DNA from: an uncultured Clostridia bacterium
Lineage (GTDB): Bacteria; Bacillota; Clostridia; Christensenellales; Aristaeellaceae
Assembly (NCBI GenBank): GCA_934621505.1
Contig: CAKTUU010000024.1
Location: 1 to 36,265, forward strand
DNA length: 36,265 nucleotides
Direction of reading: 5' to 3'
Below are positions 1-7,934 of this stretch, piece after piece. Each line of letters begins with the position of its first letter. Position 1 is the stretch's first letter. The notes beneath the pieces were generated by a model that saw nothing but the letters and a program-made list of their open reading frames with translations, was not told the DNA's origin and did not search any database. The translations under genes and the position numbers were made by a program.

Positions 1-1051
1 CTGCACGCCGCCTCGATCAACTTTGATTCTTACACCGGCTTTTGTAGTTTACACAGAATTGGGGATAGATCCAAAGCTTTTCGGAGAAATTCAGCATCAC
101 ATCCACGGCGGACTCGTCTTCATCGGACAGAGAACTTCTTCTGGCGGTCAATAGCTTCCTGGACCGCTTGAAATACTTGCGAGTTGCCGGTTGAAGCGAT
201 TTCTGGACGCTTCTTCTCACGTCATCCATAGCCCAGGCGCAATAGCGGATCACATGAAAACGGTCAATCACGATCTTCGCCTGAGGCAGAGAAGCCTTTG
301 CAATATCCCAGCGGCCCCGGTTCATGTCCATGATCACATCCTTCACATCGCAGCGGTTTGAGAAGACTTTTAAGTAGCCCTGTATGGTGGAGATTCTGCG
401 GTCGGGAAGGATATCCAGGATTCTCCGGAGCGGTGAGGACGCATTGGAATTTCTCGCCGTTGGCTTTCCCTTTGAACTCATCAAAGGACAGCACTTCGGG
501 CCGCTTCTCAGGTCTCCCCTGAGGCGCCAGCTTCAGGCAGCGCTGCACACCGCTGACAGACGTGGCGATATCCTGGGCAATGTCTTTCATGCTCTATCGG
601 CGATGAAGCAGTTGAATGATCTTCTCCGTTACCTGGTACGTGAACCGCTGGTACCGGCCCAGAAACGCACAGCTTTCGGGAAATCTCTTGCCGCATGCGG
701 CACACGCGTATCTTCGCTTTCGGTAAAGCGACTTCAACGGCTTTCCGCGAACGCTCACATCCCGTACTGTGCGCGTATGATCATCATGCGCCTGATTTGT
801 TTGCTTTCCGCAGCAAGGGCATGCATGGTACTTATGCTTCAACCGTATCTGCAATATGATTTCCCATTCGTTCTCCTCCATCTTTTCGATTTGCGCGTCT
901 TCCAATTTTTCAGTAATTCTGCTGTATACTCTTGCTTGGACAAGTGTTTTGCCTCCTGAGTGTTTTCTAAGCAATTACACTTTATCCGTTTGCGAATCAT
1001 TTGTCTTCTCTTTTTGCAAAACTTACCCCAAACTTTTATTATATAGAGCCC
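1..1051 (-). mobile_element. Remnant of an ISL3-family insertion sequence
   Basis: The stretch contains a decayed ISL3-type transposase read on the minus strand. Upstream of it, at about 1022-1051, the minus strand reads GGGCTCTATATAATAAAAG, which is a plausible terminal inverted repeat for this family, but the matching far end is not visible. Near the left edge the transposase frame runs into unrelated sequence (about 1-80) containing CTGTGTAAACTAC on the minus strand, which could be the end of a second, IS256-like element. Both terminal assignments are inferences; the transposase homology is the solid part. Confidence 0.45.
17..974 (-). pseudogene. ISL3-family transposase, inactivated by stop, frameshift and truncation
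   Basis: The N-terminal part (594-974) carries the ISL3 zinc-binding region with CPCCG and a second CAACG pair. The frame is cut by an in-frame TAG at 594-596 and continues in the same frame with SMKDIAQDIATSVSGVQR and VLSFDEFKG. Around 420-430 the homology moves to another frame, which carries DILPDRR, VIMDMNRGRWDIAKA and VIDRFHVIRYCAWAMDDVR, the signature of the ISL3 DDE domain. The end (NFSEKLWIYPQ onward) no longer matches the family, so the C-terminus is missing. Start is the ATG at 974. The copy cannot make an active transposase without suppression and frameshifting. It lies just downstream of the tRNA-Arg gene. Confidence 0.82.
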
Positions 1052-1079
1052 AAAAAAGAGGTTATACTTTTGCAAAGAG

Positions 1080-1110
1080 AAACCCCGCAAACCGTTTGGT
1101 TGCGGGGTTT
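1080..1110 (-). terminator. Rho-independent terminator of the tRNA-Arg gene
   Basis: Read on the minus strand, an 11-bp perfect stem (AAACCCCGCAA pairing with TTGCGGGGTTT) with a 9-nt loop starts four bases after the tRNA CCA end and is followed by the T-rich TTTCTCTTTG. Confidence 0.75.
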
Positions 1111-1113
1111 TCT

Positions 1114-1190
1114 TGGTACGCCCGGTGCGATTCGAACGCATGACCTTCAGAGTCGGAGTCTGACACTCTATCCAGCTGAGCTACGGGCGC
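1114..1190 (-). tRNA. tRNA-Arg, anticodon CCG
   Basis: The 77-nt minus-strand sequence begins GCGCCCG and ends CGGGCGT-A-CCA, giving a 7-bp acceptor stem closed by a G-T pair. The D arm is GCTC-AGCTGGATA-GAGT. The anticodon stem TCAGA/TCTGA encloses the loop CTCCGAC, so the anticodon is CCG (reads CGG, arginine). The T arm has loop TTCGAAT. One end pair of the T stem (A-C) is mismatched. The CCA tail is encoded. It has its own promoter and terminator, and integrated-element remnants lie on both sides. Confidence 0.95.
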
Positions 1191-1215
1191 ATATGGACTC
1201 TTGCGAGCATGGGGT

Positions 1216-1244
1216 ATGATACCACGAATTGGAGACGTTGTCAA
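1216..1244 (-). promoter_or_regulatory. Sigma-A-type promoter of tRNA-Arg
   Basis: On the minus strand, TTGACA (1244-1239), a 17-bp spacer and TATCAT (1221-1216) lie 25 bases upstream of the tRNA 5' end. The -35 box is a perfect consensus. Confidence 0.8.
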
Positions 1245-1379
1245 CCTTTTCGGGATTTTGGGGCGGGGAGATTGGGAACCTTTTTCGCGGCAGAAAGGAA
1301 GAAAGTTTTCCACATTTTAGAGTGTTTTTAACGGAAAAGGGAGAAGTGGTATAGAAAGTGGTAGAAAAGGGCGGCTTTA

Positions 1380-1920
1380 CCATCACTCAACCCCTTGATT
1401 GGCAAGGGATAGCACGTTTTGAGGGTGGTATAGTTCTGGTATAGTCTCCCCTCCATACATCCCCTGAAGGGCTTCCCCCGCCGCCATAATTCTGTCCCTC
1501 TGCCGGTGGGCATAGCGGTGGTGCTGATGTCCGCATGTCCGGCAATGCTTTGAAGAGTTTTGACATCCACATAGGGAACCGCCGCCGTGATGAACGAATG
1601 CCGCAGAATGTGGGGCGTTGCTCCATAAAGGCAGATGGTTTTATTCATACGTTCCCAAGCCCGCAGAAATTTACATTGGGTGATGGGCCGTTCTCCGCCG
1701 AGGATGAAGCCTTCTTCCGCTTCAAAGGGCATCAGGGTTTGGGCCAACGGATTGGCAAGCGGGATGTAGCGAACGCCCGCCTTGCTTTTCGTGGTTCCGA
1801 TAACGGGCGAGTTTCCGCTGAAACTGACGGAACGCTGAATGAAAATCAGCCGGTGCCGCCAGTCAATATCCTCCCACCGAAGCTTCGCCCAGCGTGTTTC
1901 TTTAAAAGGCCATCACTCAA
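1380..1920. repeat. 11-bp direct repeat bracketing the integrase remnant
   Basis: CCATCACTCAA occurs at 1380-1390 and again at 1910-1920. The first copy covers the stop codon of the integrase remnant, the second the stop codon of the last gene of the pel operon. Both genes therefore end in TTGAGTGATGG. The repeat may mark a recombination or deletion junction, or be coincidence. Confidence 0.5.
1383..1909 (-). pseudogene. Tyrosine recombinase (phage-type integrase) C-terminal remnant
   Basis: The minus-strand frame from 1909 reads KETRWAKLRWEDIDW, then ATPHILRHSFITAA (the catalytic HxLRH box) and DVKTLQSIAGHADISTT (the GH box). Directly after ISTT a small deletion shifts the frame. The expected continuation RYAHRQRDRIMAAGEALQG, with the position of the catalytic tyrosine, is found one frame over and ends NQGVE-stop at 1383. 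The N-terminal arm-binding and core-binding halves are absent, since the homology begins abruptly at about 1905, three to five bases from the stop codon of the neighbouring gene. The protein is therefore truncated and frameshifted. It sits upstream of the 5' end of tRNA-Arg rather than at its 3' end, so it does not mark a conventional tRNA 3'-end attachment site. Confidence 0.85.
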
Positions 1921-3253
1921 ACAAAAGGGTCATTCCGTTTTGTTTCTCCGCGTCCATGGCCAGCCAAACGGCATTTTGACTGGTCATGGGGTCCAAAATG
2001 CCAACGGCTATGCGCTGGCGGCGGTTTTTCCCCAGCCCGTCAGACCCCAACGAAACCTTCACCTCGGTTTCTTCGCCCGGCAGCAGCGTGGATAGCCGCA
2101 GAGGCACGAGGCGCGCCTCCTGCACAGCGCCGTTTTCGTCCAGCACATAGGCATAAACCGGCCAGTCCCAATAGAAGGGCGCCATGCCATCGTTGCGCCA
2201 GATCATGCTCAGCTGCACGCCATGAATGCTGGGCCGAAGCCGCGCCTGGCGAATCCACAGCCGATAGCCCAGCCGTCCCAAAACCGCCTGATACCCTTCC
2301 TGATAGGTATCGTCGGCAATTTGGGGCCCTAAAAAGGTCATATGAGACGCCTGGATCAATTCCAGGGTATCCTCCAGATTGTTCTGCAGCAGTTCCTTCA
2401 TGGACACAGAACTGGTCAATTCTCCTCCGATGGGGGCTGTCTGCCAGGCGTTTGGCATGGCGGATAAAGCCTTTTCTTCCTGGGCCTGCCAGTAATCGCC
2501 GCCGTTTTCTATCCATTGCAGCCAGTCCAGGGTGGCCTGCTCATGCCCCGCCATATCGTTGTACAGGCCCAGGTTCTTTTGGGCCGCAATGGTAAAGGGC
2601 CTGCGCATCAGCAGCTTGGCATTTGAAAAGGCGTCCAGATAGTGCTGCACATATTGGTCGCGTACCTTTTCCCTGGGCATGGGGATGATGCCGTCCTCAT
2701 ATTTCACATGCCATTCCCCCCAGTGGCCCAGACTGCCCAGTTCCACAAAGCTGGCAAAGCCGTCAAAATACCCGGCCAAAGCGGCGATGGCCCGCTGATG
2801 AGCCGTCAAAAAATCCGCATTGTTGTAATCCGGCGAATATCCCCTGCCATAGGACGTGTCATACCAGGTGCCGTCGCCGGTGCGCTCATACAGCCAATCC
2901 GGTATGTCCATATGCTCCTCCTCGCGGGGAATATCGCACACAAAACGCAGCACCAGATGGACGCCGGCGTTCTTCAGCTGGCTCAGGTGATATTTGTCCT
3001 CAAGGGCTTCCCAGTCAAATTTGCCTTCTTCCGGCTCCAGTTCCCGCCACGTTACGTCCACATAGCGCAGCTTTGTATCCAGCTGGCTGGTATTGTCCGC
3101 CCGCAGGGCATACCCCATCACCGCGTTGGCAGCCGGCCGGCCGTCCATTTCATAAGCGTGCGTTTCCACATTGCCAAAAAACCAGCAAGCCCCGCCTGCC
3201 AGGGCCGCCAAAGCCAGCATGCCCAGCGCCCTTTTCAGCCATTTCTTAGCCAT
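1913..3253 (-). CDS. Membrane-anchored DUF4832-like TIM-barrel protein
   Basis: Predicted 446 aa. Residues 5-26 form a single hydrophobic signal or anchor segment, after which the protein would lie outside the membrane. The first domain looks like a glycoside-hydrolase-type TIM barrel: TWRELEPEEGKFDWE (68-82) resembles the second strand of such barrels. ELGSLGHWGEWH (171-182) contains a conserved-looking glutamate (E180) in the family signature of DUF4832/DUF4874 proteins. The last ~110 residues look like a beta-sandwich. The start overlaps the end of the DUF4956 gene by 8 bp and has GGAGAG six bases upstream, so translation is coupled. It is the last gene of the pel operon, and no terminator follows; an integrase remnant abuts the stop codon. 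A role in trimming or binding the exported polysaccharide is inference. Confidence 0.72.
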   Translation of the reverse strand: MAKKWLKRALGMLALAALAGGACWFFGNVETHAYEMDGRPAANAVMGYALRADNTSQLDTKLRYVDVTWRELEPEEGKFDWEALEDKYHLSQLKNAGVHLVLRFVCDIPREEEHMDIPDWLYERTGDGTWYDTSYGRGYSPDYNNADFLTAHQRAIAALAGYFDGFASFVELGSLGHWGEWHVKYEDGIIPMPREKVRDQYVQHYLDAFSNAKLLMRRPFTIAAQKNLGLYNDMAGHEQATLDWLQWIENGGDYWQAQEEKALSAMPNAWQTAPIGGELTSSVSMKELLQNNLEDTLELIQASHMTFLGPQIADDTYQEGYQAVLGRLGYRLWIRQARLRPSIHGVQLSMIWRNDGMAPFYWDWPVYAYVLDENGAVQEARLVPLRLSTLLPGEETEVKVSLGSDGLGKNRRQRIAVGILDPMTSQNAVWLAMDAEKQNGMTLLFE

Positions 3254-3917
3254 GATACTCTCCGTTGTACTGAATCATCGTTACATCCTTTACGCCGGGA
3301 ATGGCGCATAGCTTTTCCGTAAGCGCCTGCTCCTTTTTTCCGCAAAAGACCTCTACAGCCATTTCTGTTTCCTGCCCGCGCACGGTTGTGGATTTTACAT
3401 TGTACTTCATCCGGCCAAAGGCGCGTATAATCTGGTCGCCCACGCTGGCAGACTGATAATGCAGCACCACAACGTAAATTTTGCCACTTTCCTGCCTGTA
3501 AAAAAACAGGGCGATCAGCACAATCATCACCAGGGCCGCAAGCAGCGCCAGGTCGTACAGCTTCGCGCCGGTTGTAATGCCCGTTGTAATGGACCAGAAC
3601 AGGTATAGCAGATCCATCGGGTCCTTAATGGCGGTGCGGTAGCGCACAATGGACAGCGCCCCCACCATGCCCAGGGAAATGACGATGCTTGTGCTGATGG
3701 CCAGCGTTACCATGCAGGTAAGCACGCACATGCCTACCAGCGTTACCGCAAAGCTGCGGGAGTACACAACGCCGGTATAAAACCTGCGATAGATCAGGTA
3801 GATCAGACACCCCAGCAGCAGCGCCGCCAGCAGCGGCCAGATCAATTCGGATAATGGAAGCTCCGAAAAAACCCCCGATTCCAAAACCGATTTTTTGATT
3901 GCGTCCTTTACGCTCAT
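3246..3917 (-). CDS. DUF4956 family integral membrane protein
   Basis: Predicted 223 aa. Hydrophobic segments lie at about 25-44, 56-80 and 121-141. Between them is the family hallmark SLGMVGALSIVRYRTAIKDP (81-100), followed by MDLLYLFWSITTGI. The C-terminal third (about 145-223) is soluble and looks like a small alpha/beta domain. The start at 3917 is chosen because GGGGGAGG lies nine bases upstream; longer in-frame forms lack a ribosome site. It is 19 bp from the VTC gene and overlaps the next gene by 8 bp. From family knowledge, DUF4956 proteins are repeatedly found beside VTC-domain and CotH genes, as here. The biochemical role is unknown. Confidence 0.85.
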   Translation of the reverse strand: MSVKDAIKKSVLESGVFSELPLSELIWPLLAALLLGCLIYLIYRRFYTGVVYSRSFAVTLVGMCVLTCMVTLAISTSIVISLGMVGALSIVRYRTAIKDPMDLLYLFWSITTGITTGAKLYDLALLAALVMIVLIALFFYRQESGKIYVVVLHYQSASVGDQIIRAFGRMKYNVKSTTVRGQETEMAVEVFCGKKEQALTEKLCAIPGVKDVTMIQYNGEYHG

Positions 3918-3936
3918 TGGTTTTTCCTCCCCCGCT

Positions 3937-4659
3937 TCATTGGTTGTCCCAATAGGTAAAGCCGTGCATATACGCCGTTTTGTCGCAGCACAGCACATAT
4001 TTGGATACGGCGGTCAGCTCCTGGGCCCTGGGCGGCAGCAGCGTGCGCACAATTTGCGGCAAAAATTCGGTGAATTTGACCTCCATCACCAGCTTGCCCG
4101 GCTCCAGCACCGGCAAGGCCGGCAGGCTCGCGTCAAAAAGATCAAAGCCGCCAACGGCCGCGCGCACATCCATGTCAAAGGTCACGCGCACCGTCCCCTG
4201 CTTTAGAATCCACGGTTCCCGCTCGTAGTCCACAATCACCCGGGGCCGCATCATACGGCTGACACATTCGTAGTAAAACTCCCGGCAAAGGGGGTAGGGG
4301 CTTTGCAGCAGAAAGCCGTAATTTCCCGCCAGAATTTCTTCAAACTCCCTGCGGGTCAGGGGCGCGTCCTCTTTATAAATCCAGCTGCCAAACTTTTTCT
4401 TTCTCTCCAGCTTGATGGATGCGTCGCTGCAGTTATAGACGCGAACGCGGTATTTCTTCCGCAGCAGCACGCCCGCTTCCTTTTCCTGATAGGCCGTGTT
4501 CCAATAATCGTCAAAGTACAGGCTGCGTATCATATAGCCGCCGTTTTGGGCGTGAGGATCCAGCTGAAGGACCGGGCCCATTCTGGCCGCCAGCGATTCC
4601 TTTTCGCCAGGGGTAATCAGGTACTTCAGTTCATGGCGGTACGGCTCAGTTTTCGGCAT
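3937..4659 (-). CDS. VTC domain (polyphosphate polymerase-fold) protein
   Basis: Predicted 240 aa, the whole length being one VTC-type triphosphate-tunnel domain. Tunnel-lining charged motifs are present in order: RHELKYLI (8-15), IRSLYFDD (44-51), KKYRVRVYN (68-76), KLERKKKFGSWIYKE (83-97), RPRVIVDYER (138-147) and LVMEVKFTEFLPQIV (190-204). In yeast Vtc4 this fold makes polyphosphate from ATP; bacterial homologues are annotated by similarity. No transmembrane helix is present, so it is probably cytoplasmic and works with the DUF4956 membrane protein downstream. The start at 4659 has GTGGAGG six bases upstream and overlaps the CotH gene by 14 bp. Whether it polymerises phosphate or binds another phosphorylated ligand is not readable from the sequence. 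Confidence 0.85.
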   Translation of the reverse strand: MPKTEPYRHELKYLITPGEKESLAARMGPVLQLDPHAQNGGYMIRSLYFDDYWNTAYQEKEAGVLLRKKYRVRVYNCSDASIKLERKKKFGSWIYKEDAPLTRREFEEILAGNYGFLLQSPYPLCREFYYECVSRMMRPRVIVDYEREPWILKQGTVRVTFDMDVRAAVGGFDLFDASLPALPVLEPGKLVMEVKFTEFLPQIVRTLLPPRAQELTAVSKYVLCCDKTAYMHGFTYWDNQ

Positions 4660-6448
4660 AGGTATCCTCCACAATTCGCCCGTCCCGGGTCACATAGAAG
4701 CAGCGCATGCCGTACCGCTTGCCGCCCTCCGCGCTGTAATAGTCAAAGGCGTCCTGGGTATAGCCGGAGGCGTTGGTGGCGCGCACCCGCACAAAATACT
4801 GTCCCGGCGGCGGCACAGCGGTTTCCGTTTCCGTCAGGACCAGATTGTCCTTCTGAAACAGAATGGTGCTGAAATCATAGTTATCGGAAACTTCTACCGT
4901 ATAGCGGATATCCTCGGCCTCAAAATCGTAGGAAGCGTCCCAGACAAAGCGCAGCATGCCGTTTTTGATCTCCGGCGCGCCAATGTAAAAGGGCATGGGC
5001 CGCTTCAGGCTTTCCAGGTACAGCTGGTAATTTTCCTCAATCTGCTGGGGAAGGTTACCGGCGACCTGGTCATACTGCTCCGGCGTCAGACGGGCATAAA
5101 CAATATCCGGCGTCCGCCACAGATAGGGCTCCACAATGGAACGATAGTGGGCGACCAGGCTGCCAATGCGGTCCTGGTTCAGGTAGGCCCGCAGCTGGTT
5201 TATCACGCCGTCCAGCTGCGCGCGGAAAGTGTCCGATTGCAGGCAGCGTTTGAAAAGCTGGTTGTTCCAATAGTTGCTGATGCCAATTTCCCAGCTGTCA
5301 GCGTCCCGATAGTCCAGCAGTTTGTTTTCCAGGCGGGAAAAGGACGCGTCGTTATCCCAGGACAGCAAATACCAGGTTTTCAGGTTGCGGGGGCTGTACA
5401 GGTACAGGTTCCGGCTGGTGGTGTCAATGTTGCCAATCAGGATATGAAACGCCAGCCAGTACTGAATGTTTTCCCGGTCAAAATAAACGTCCAGCACCTC
5501 GTCTATGGGAAGGCTTGTATCGTTCAAGCCGTTCAGCATTTTGATCAGCTTTCGGTGGTCGTGATCGCCCTTGGTTTCCAGGGTATCCTCAAAAGCCGTC
5601 GCGTCATAGTCCGGGTCGTCCATCGTTTTGATGATATCCTCATAGCGGAAAAACTCAAAGTATTCCACTTTGTACAAGTGTCCGCCGGAATCCAGCCCGT
5701 GGGCCTGCAGGGCGGTTTTGTTCAGCTGCTCCACCTGGGTATACAGGCCGTAGTCCTCAAAGCCGTTGTCCACGCCGCCGGTCAGGTCCCGTACGTACAG
5801 ATGCACAAACTGGGTACGCAGGGACATCATCTGCGGAATGCCCCGCATCAGGTCGTAGGCCAGCTTGTTGCGAAAACGCAGGCCGTCCTCCTGGTGCTTG
5901 TTCAGGGCGATGGTGCGCTGTCCCCGCCAGCTGCCCTTGTCCTTTTTCAGCTTGATTTTATAATTTTTCTGGTTGTATTTACTGGACGTCTGGCCGCGAA
6001 CCTGCACGGTGGCGTTAGGCGCTTCCTCGCCATAGCCCAGTTCGCCCTCCAATGGGCCGTTTTCATCCCCCACCTGCAGCAGCGCGTTCACCTGGTAGCG
6101 CGGCACGCCCATGGCCTCGTAATCATAAACGGAATAATGGTTGATCTCGCTCCAGCTGTGGTTGGTATTTTCCGCATCGTTTCCCCGGCTGACCGTCAGG
6201 TACATGGTAACCACGCCGCTGTCATCGTATACAGTATACAGTTCGTCGTTATCCCGCAAATGAGCGCTGCCGGAGGGATTCTTTTCAACGCTGGCAGAAC
6301 TGCCGCCGCTTTGCCGCTCCACCGTTTCCAGCAGCTGCTTTTCGCCCTGTTCCCCGCCGGTCAGCACGCTGCCCGCGACCAGCAGGCCAATCAGCAGCAC
6401 GCATACCAGTACGATCATCCAATTGGAACGTTGCTTGTTAGGCTCCAT
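4646..6448 (-). CDS. CotH-type kinase family protein, membrane-anchored
   Basis: Predicted 600 aa. One transmembrane segment (10-30) is followed by a ~60-residue linker. The CotH fold spans about 100-400, with YNQKNYKIKLKK (158-169), a long basic stretch with NKHQEDGLRFRNKLAYDL (183-200), YGLYTQVEQLNK (233-244), GNIDTTSRNLYLY (339-351) and WDNDASF (364-370). These correspond to the lysine and acidic metal-binding regions of the atypical kinase Bacillus CotH. Residues about 480-575 resemble a fibronectin-III-like sandwich. The start at 6448 is chosen because GGGGAGGAG lies just upstream; it overlaps the pelG end by 11 bp. In Bacillus, CotH phosphorylates spore-coat proteins. Here the operon context suggests an extracellular target linked to the Pel-like polymer, which is inference. 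Confidence 0.85.
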   Translation of the reverse strand: MEPNKQRSNWMIVLVCVLLIGLLVAGSVLTGGEQGEKQLLETVERQSGGSSASVEKNPSGSAHLRDNDELYTVYDDSGVVTMYLTVSRGNDAENTNHSWSEINHYSVYDYEAMGVPRYQVNALLQVGDENGPLEGELGYGEEAPNATVQVRGQTSSKYNQKNYKIKLKKDKGSWRGQRTIALNKHQEDGLRFRNKLAYDLMRGIPQMMSLRTQFVHLYVRDLTGGVDNGFEDYGLYTQVEQLNKTALQAHGLDSGGHLYKVEYFEFFRYEDIIKTMDDPDYDATAFEDTLETKGDHDHRKLIKMLNGLNDTSLPIDEVLDVYFDRENIQYWLAFHILIGNIDTTSRNLYLYSPRNLKTWYLLSWDNDASFSRLENKLLDYRDADSWEIGISNYWNNQLFKRCLQSDTFRAQLDGVINQLRAYLNQDRIGSLVAHYRSIVEPYLWRTPDIVYARLTPEQYDQVAGNLPQQIEENYQLYLESLKRPMPFYIGAPEIKNGMLRFVWDASYDFEAEDIRYTVEVSDNYDFSTILFQKDNLVLTETETAVPPPGQYFVRVRATNASGYTQDAFDYYSAEGGKRYGMRCFYVTRDGRIVEDTYAEN

Positions 6449-7934
6449 GGCTCTCCTCCCCGTTCTTATGACGAATGGCCGCAAACAGCAGCCGATCTAT
6501 CCTGTCCAGCGCCAACGCCAGCCCCGTGGGCTTTTCTCTGTCGTCGTCAGCCAGAAAGGGCTGCTGGCCTAAAATACGGTAGGGCAAATTGCGGGTAAAG
6601 ACGTTCAGCCTGCAAACGGCCAGCAGCTGAAACACCACAGCGCCGGCCAAAAAGCCAAACCCGTAAAAATTGACGTCAAACCCCAGCGACACAACCGTCA
6701 GCCCGGTTGAAACCATCGCGAAGGCCAGCGTGGATACAAACGCGCCCCAATAATCCGTAAAATACAGCAGGATCAGCATCACCGCGTTGCCTACGGCGTA
6801 AACGCTGTACCCCACGCACAGCGTCCGAAAATAGCCGTGCATCAGATTGTTAAAGCCCAGGGGCAGCAAATCCAGCAGCGACGTTTCCAGCGCGATAACG
6901 CAAATGGAGACAAACAGCTGCTTCATGGCGGTATAGCGCAATTCCCGGCTCAGCACAGCCAGCATTTTTTCGCCGGCCACCAGAATATCCCCCACAACGC
7001 CGCCATCGTTAAACAAACCGTAATAGGTGCGGTATGTCGGGTAAAAGTTTACCTCCACAGAAACCACAAAGTTGACCGTTGTTACCAGCGATACCAGAAA
7101 CGCCAGCAGCGCAGGCACGTCATGATAGGGCGCGCCGTAAAACAGGCCCTTGACCTGCACCCCGATGGGGCCGGCCCAGATAATGACCAGATGGGAGAAC
7201 AGGCCGATGTTGGTAAACAGGCCCACGCCCATCAGCCGCCATTCCCGCTTGGCCCAGGAAAGGAACCGCCAGGGACTGCCCTCCCCTGTGGGAAAGTATC
7301 GCTGCAGCAGCCGCACATCCCAAAGCAGCATAACGCCATAGCCCAGGGAAACGCCGCACAGCACGCCCTCCACCGGCGGTGTTTCCAGGTACAGCATCAG
7401 CCACGACGCGGCCAGCGCCACCCCGATACCCGCCACAAAGGCAAGCAGCAAATTGCGGTAATCCTTGATAGCGGTCAAATAGCTCATGCCGTTCCAGGTT
7501 ACAATCAGTTCCGCAAACAGCCACAGACACAAAGCGCCCTGCAAAACTGTGGCGCCGGAAAAATACAGGAACACGCCGTACAGCGGGCAGCCCGCCGCCA
7601 GCATCAGGGTATTGGAACCCCAGAAGGAGGGCAAAACCTCCCCCTCCCGTTCCTCAAAAAGCATATCGGCAATAAACCGCGTTACAATCAGCGACAGCAC
7701 GCTGGTAACCAGCAGGGACGCAAGCAGCGTATAGGTGATCATGCACACCAGCAGTTCACGGTTTTGCCTGTCCACGCCCATCATATCGCAAAGCGTCATT
7801 ACGCCCAGCAACAGCAGCACGCCCAGCAGCATGGGGCCCGCGCATACAACGCTGGCATAGCCATAGGCCCGCGTGCCCGCCAAAAGGCCCTTGCGGCGAA
7901 ACAGCTTTTTCAGTTCAAATCCAATGCCCGCCAT
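6438..7934 (-). CDS. pelG: PelG, polysaccharide export membrane protein
   Basis: Predicted 498 aa, an almost wholly hydrophobic protein with about twelve membrane segments. It begins MAGIGFELKKLFRRKGLL, the characteristic PelG N-terminus. PelG belongs to the MOP/Wzx-like flippase superfamily and is the inner-membrane component that works with PelF, PelD and PelE to synthesise and export the Pel polymer of partly deacetylated amino sugars. The length fits the family (about 450-500 aa). The start at 7934 overlaps pelF by 25 bp. pelF-pelG adjacency is invariant in Pel clusters. The C-terminal tail is cytoplasmic and charged. Confidence 0.93.
   Translation of the reverse strand: MAGIGFELKKLFRRKGLLAGTRAYGYASVVCAGPMLLGVLLLLGVMTLCDMMGVDRQNRELLVCMITYTLLASLLVTSVLSLIVTRFIADMLFEEREGEVLPSFWGSNTLMLAAGCPLYGVFLYFSGATVLQGALCLWLFAELIVTWNGMSYLTAIKDYRNLLLAFVAGIGVALAASWLMLYLETPPVEGVLCGVSLGYGVMLLWDVRLLQRYFPTGEGSPWRFLSWAKREWRLMGVGLFTNIGLFSHLVIIWAGPIGVQVKGLFYGAPYHDVPALLAFLVSLVTTVNFVVSVEVNFYPTYRTYYGLFNDGGVVGDILVAGEKMLAVLSRELRYTAMKQLFVSICVIALETSLLDLLPLGFNNLMHGYFRTLCVGYSVYAVGNAVMLILLYFTDYWGAFVSTLAFAMVSTGLTVVSLGFDVNFYGFGFLAGAVVFQLLAVCRLNVFTRNLPYRILGQQPFLADDDREKPTGLALALDRIDRLLFAAIRHKNGEESHGA

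Noticed and set aside
1114..1383. Classical tRNA attachment site with the integrase remnant
   Set aside because: The integrase lies on the 5' side of tRNA-Arg and no repeated tRNA 3' end was seen.
4646..6448. Spore-coat gene proper
   Set aside because: CotH-type kinases are widespread outside spore coats, and this one has a membrane anchor and lies in a polysaccharide operon.
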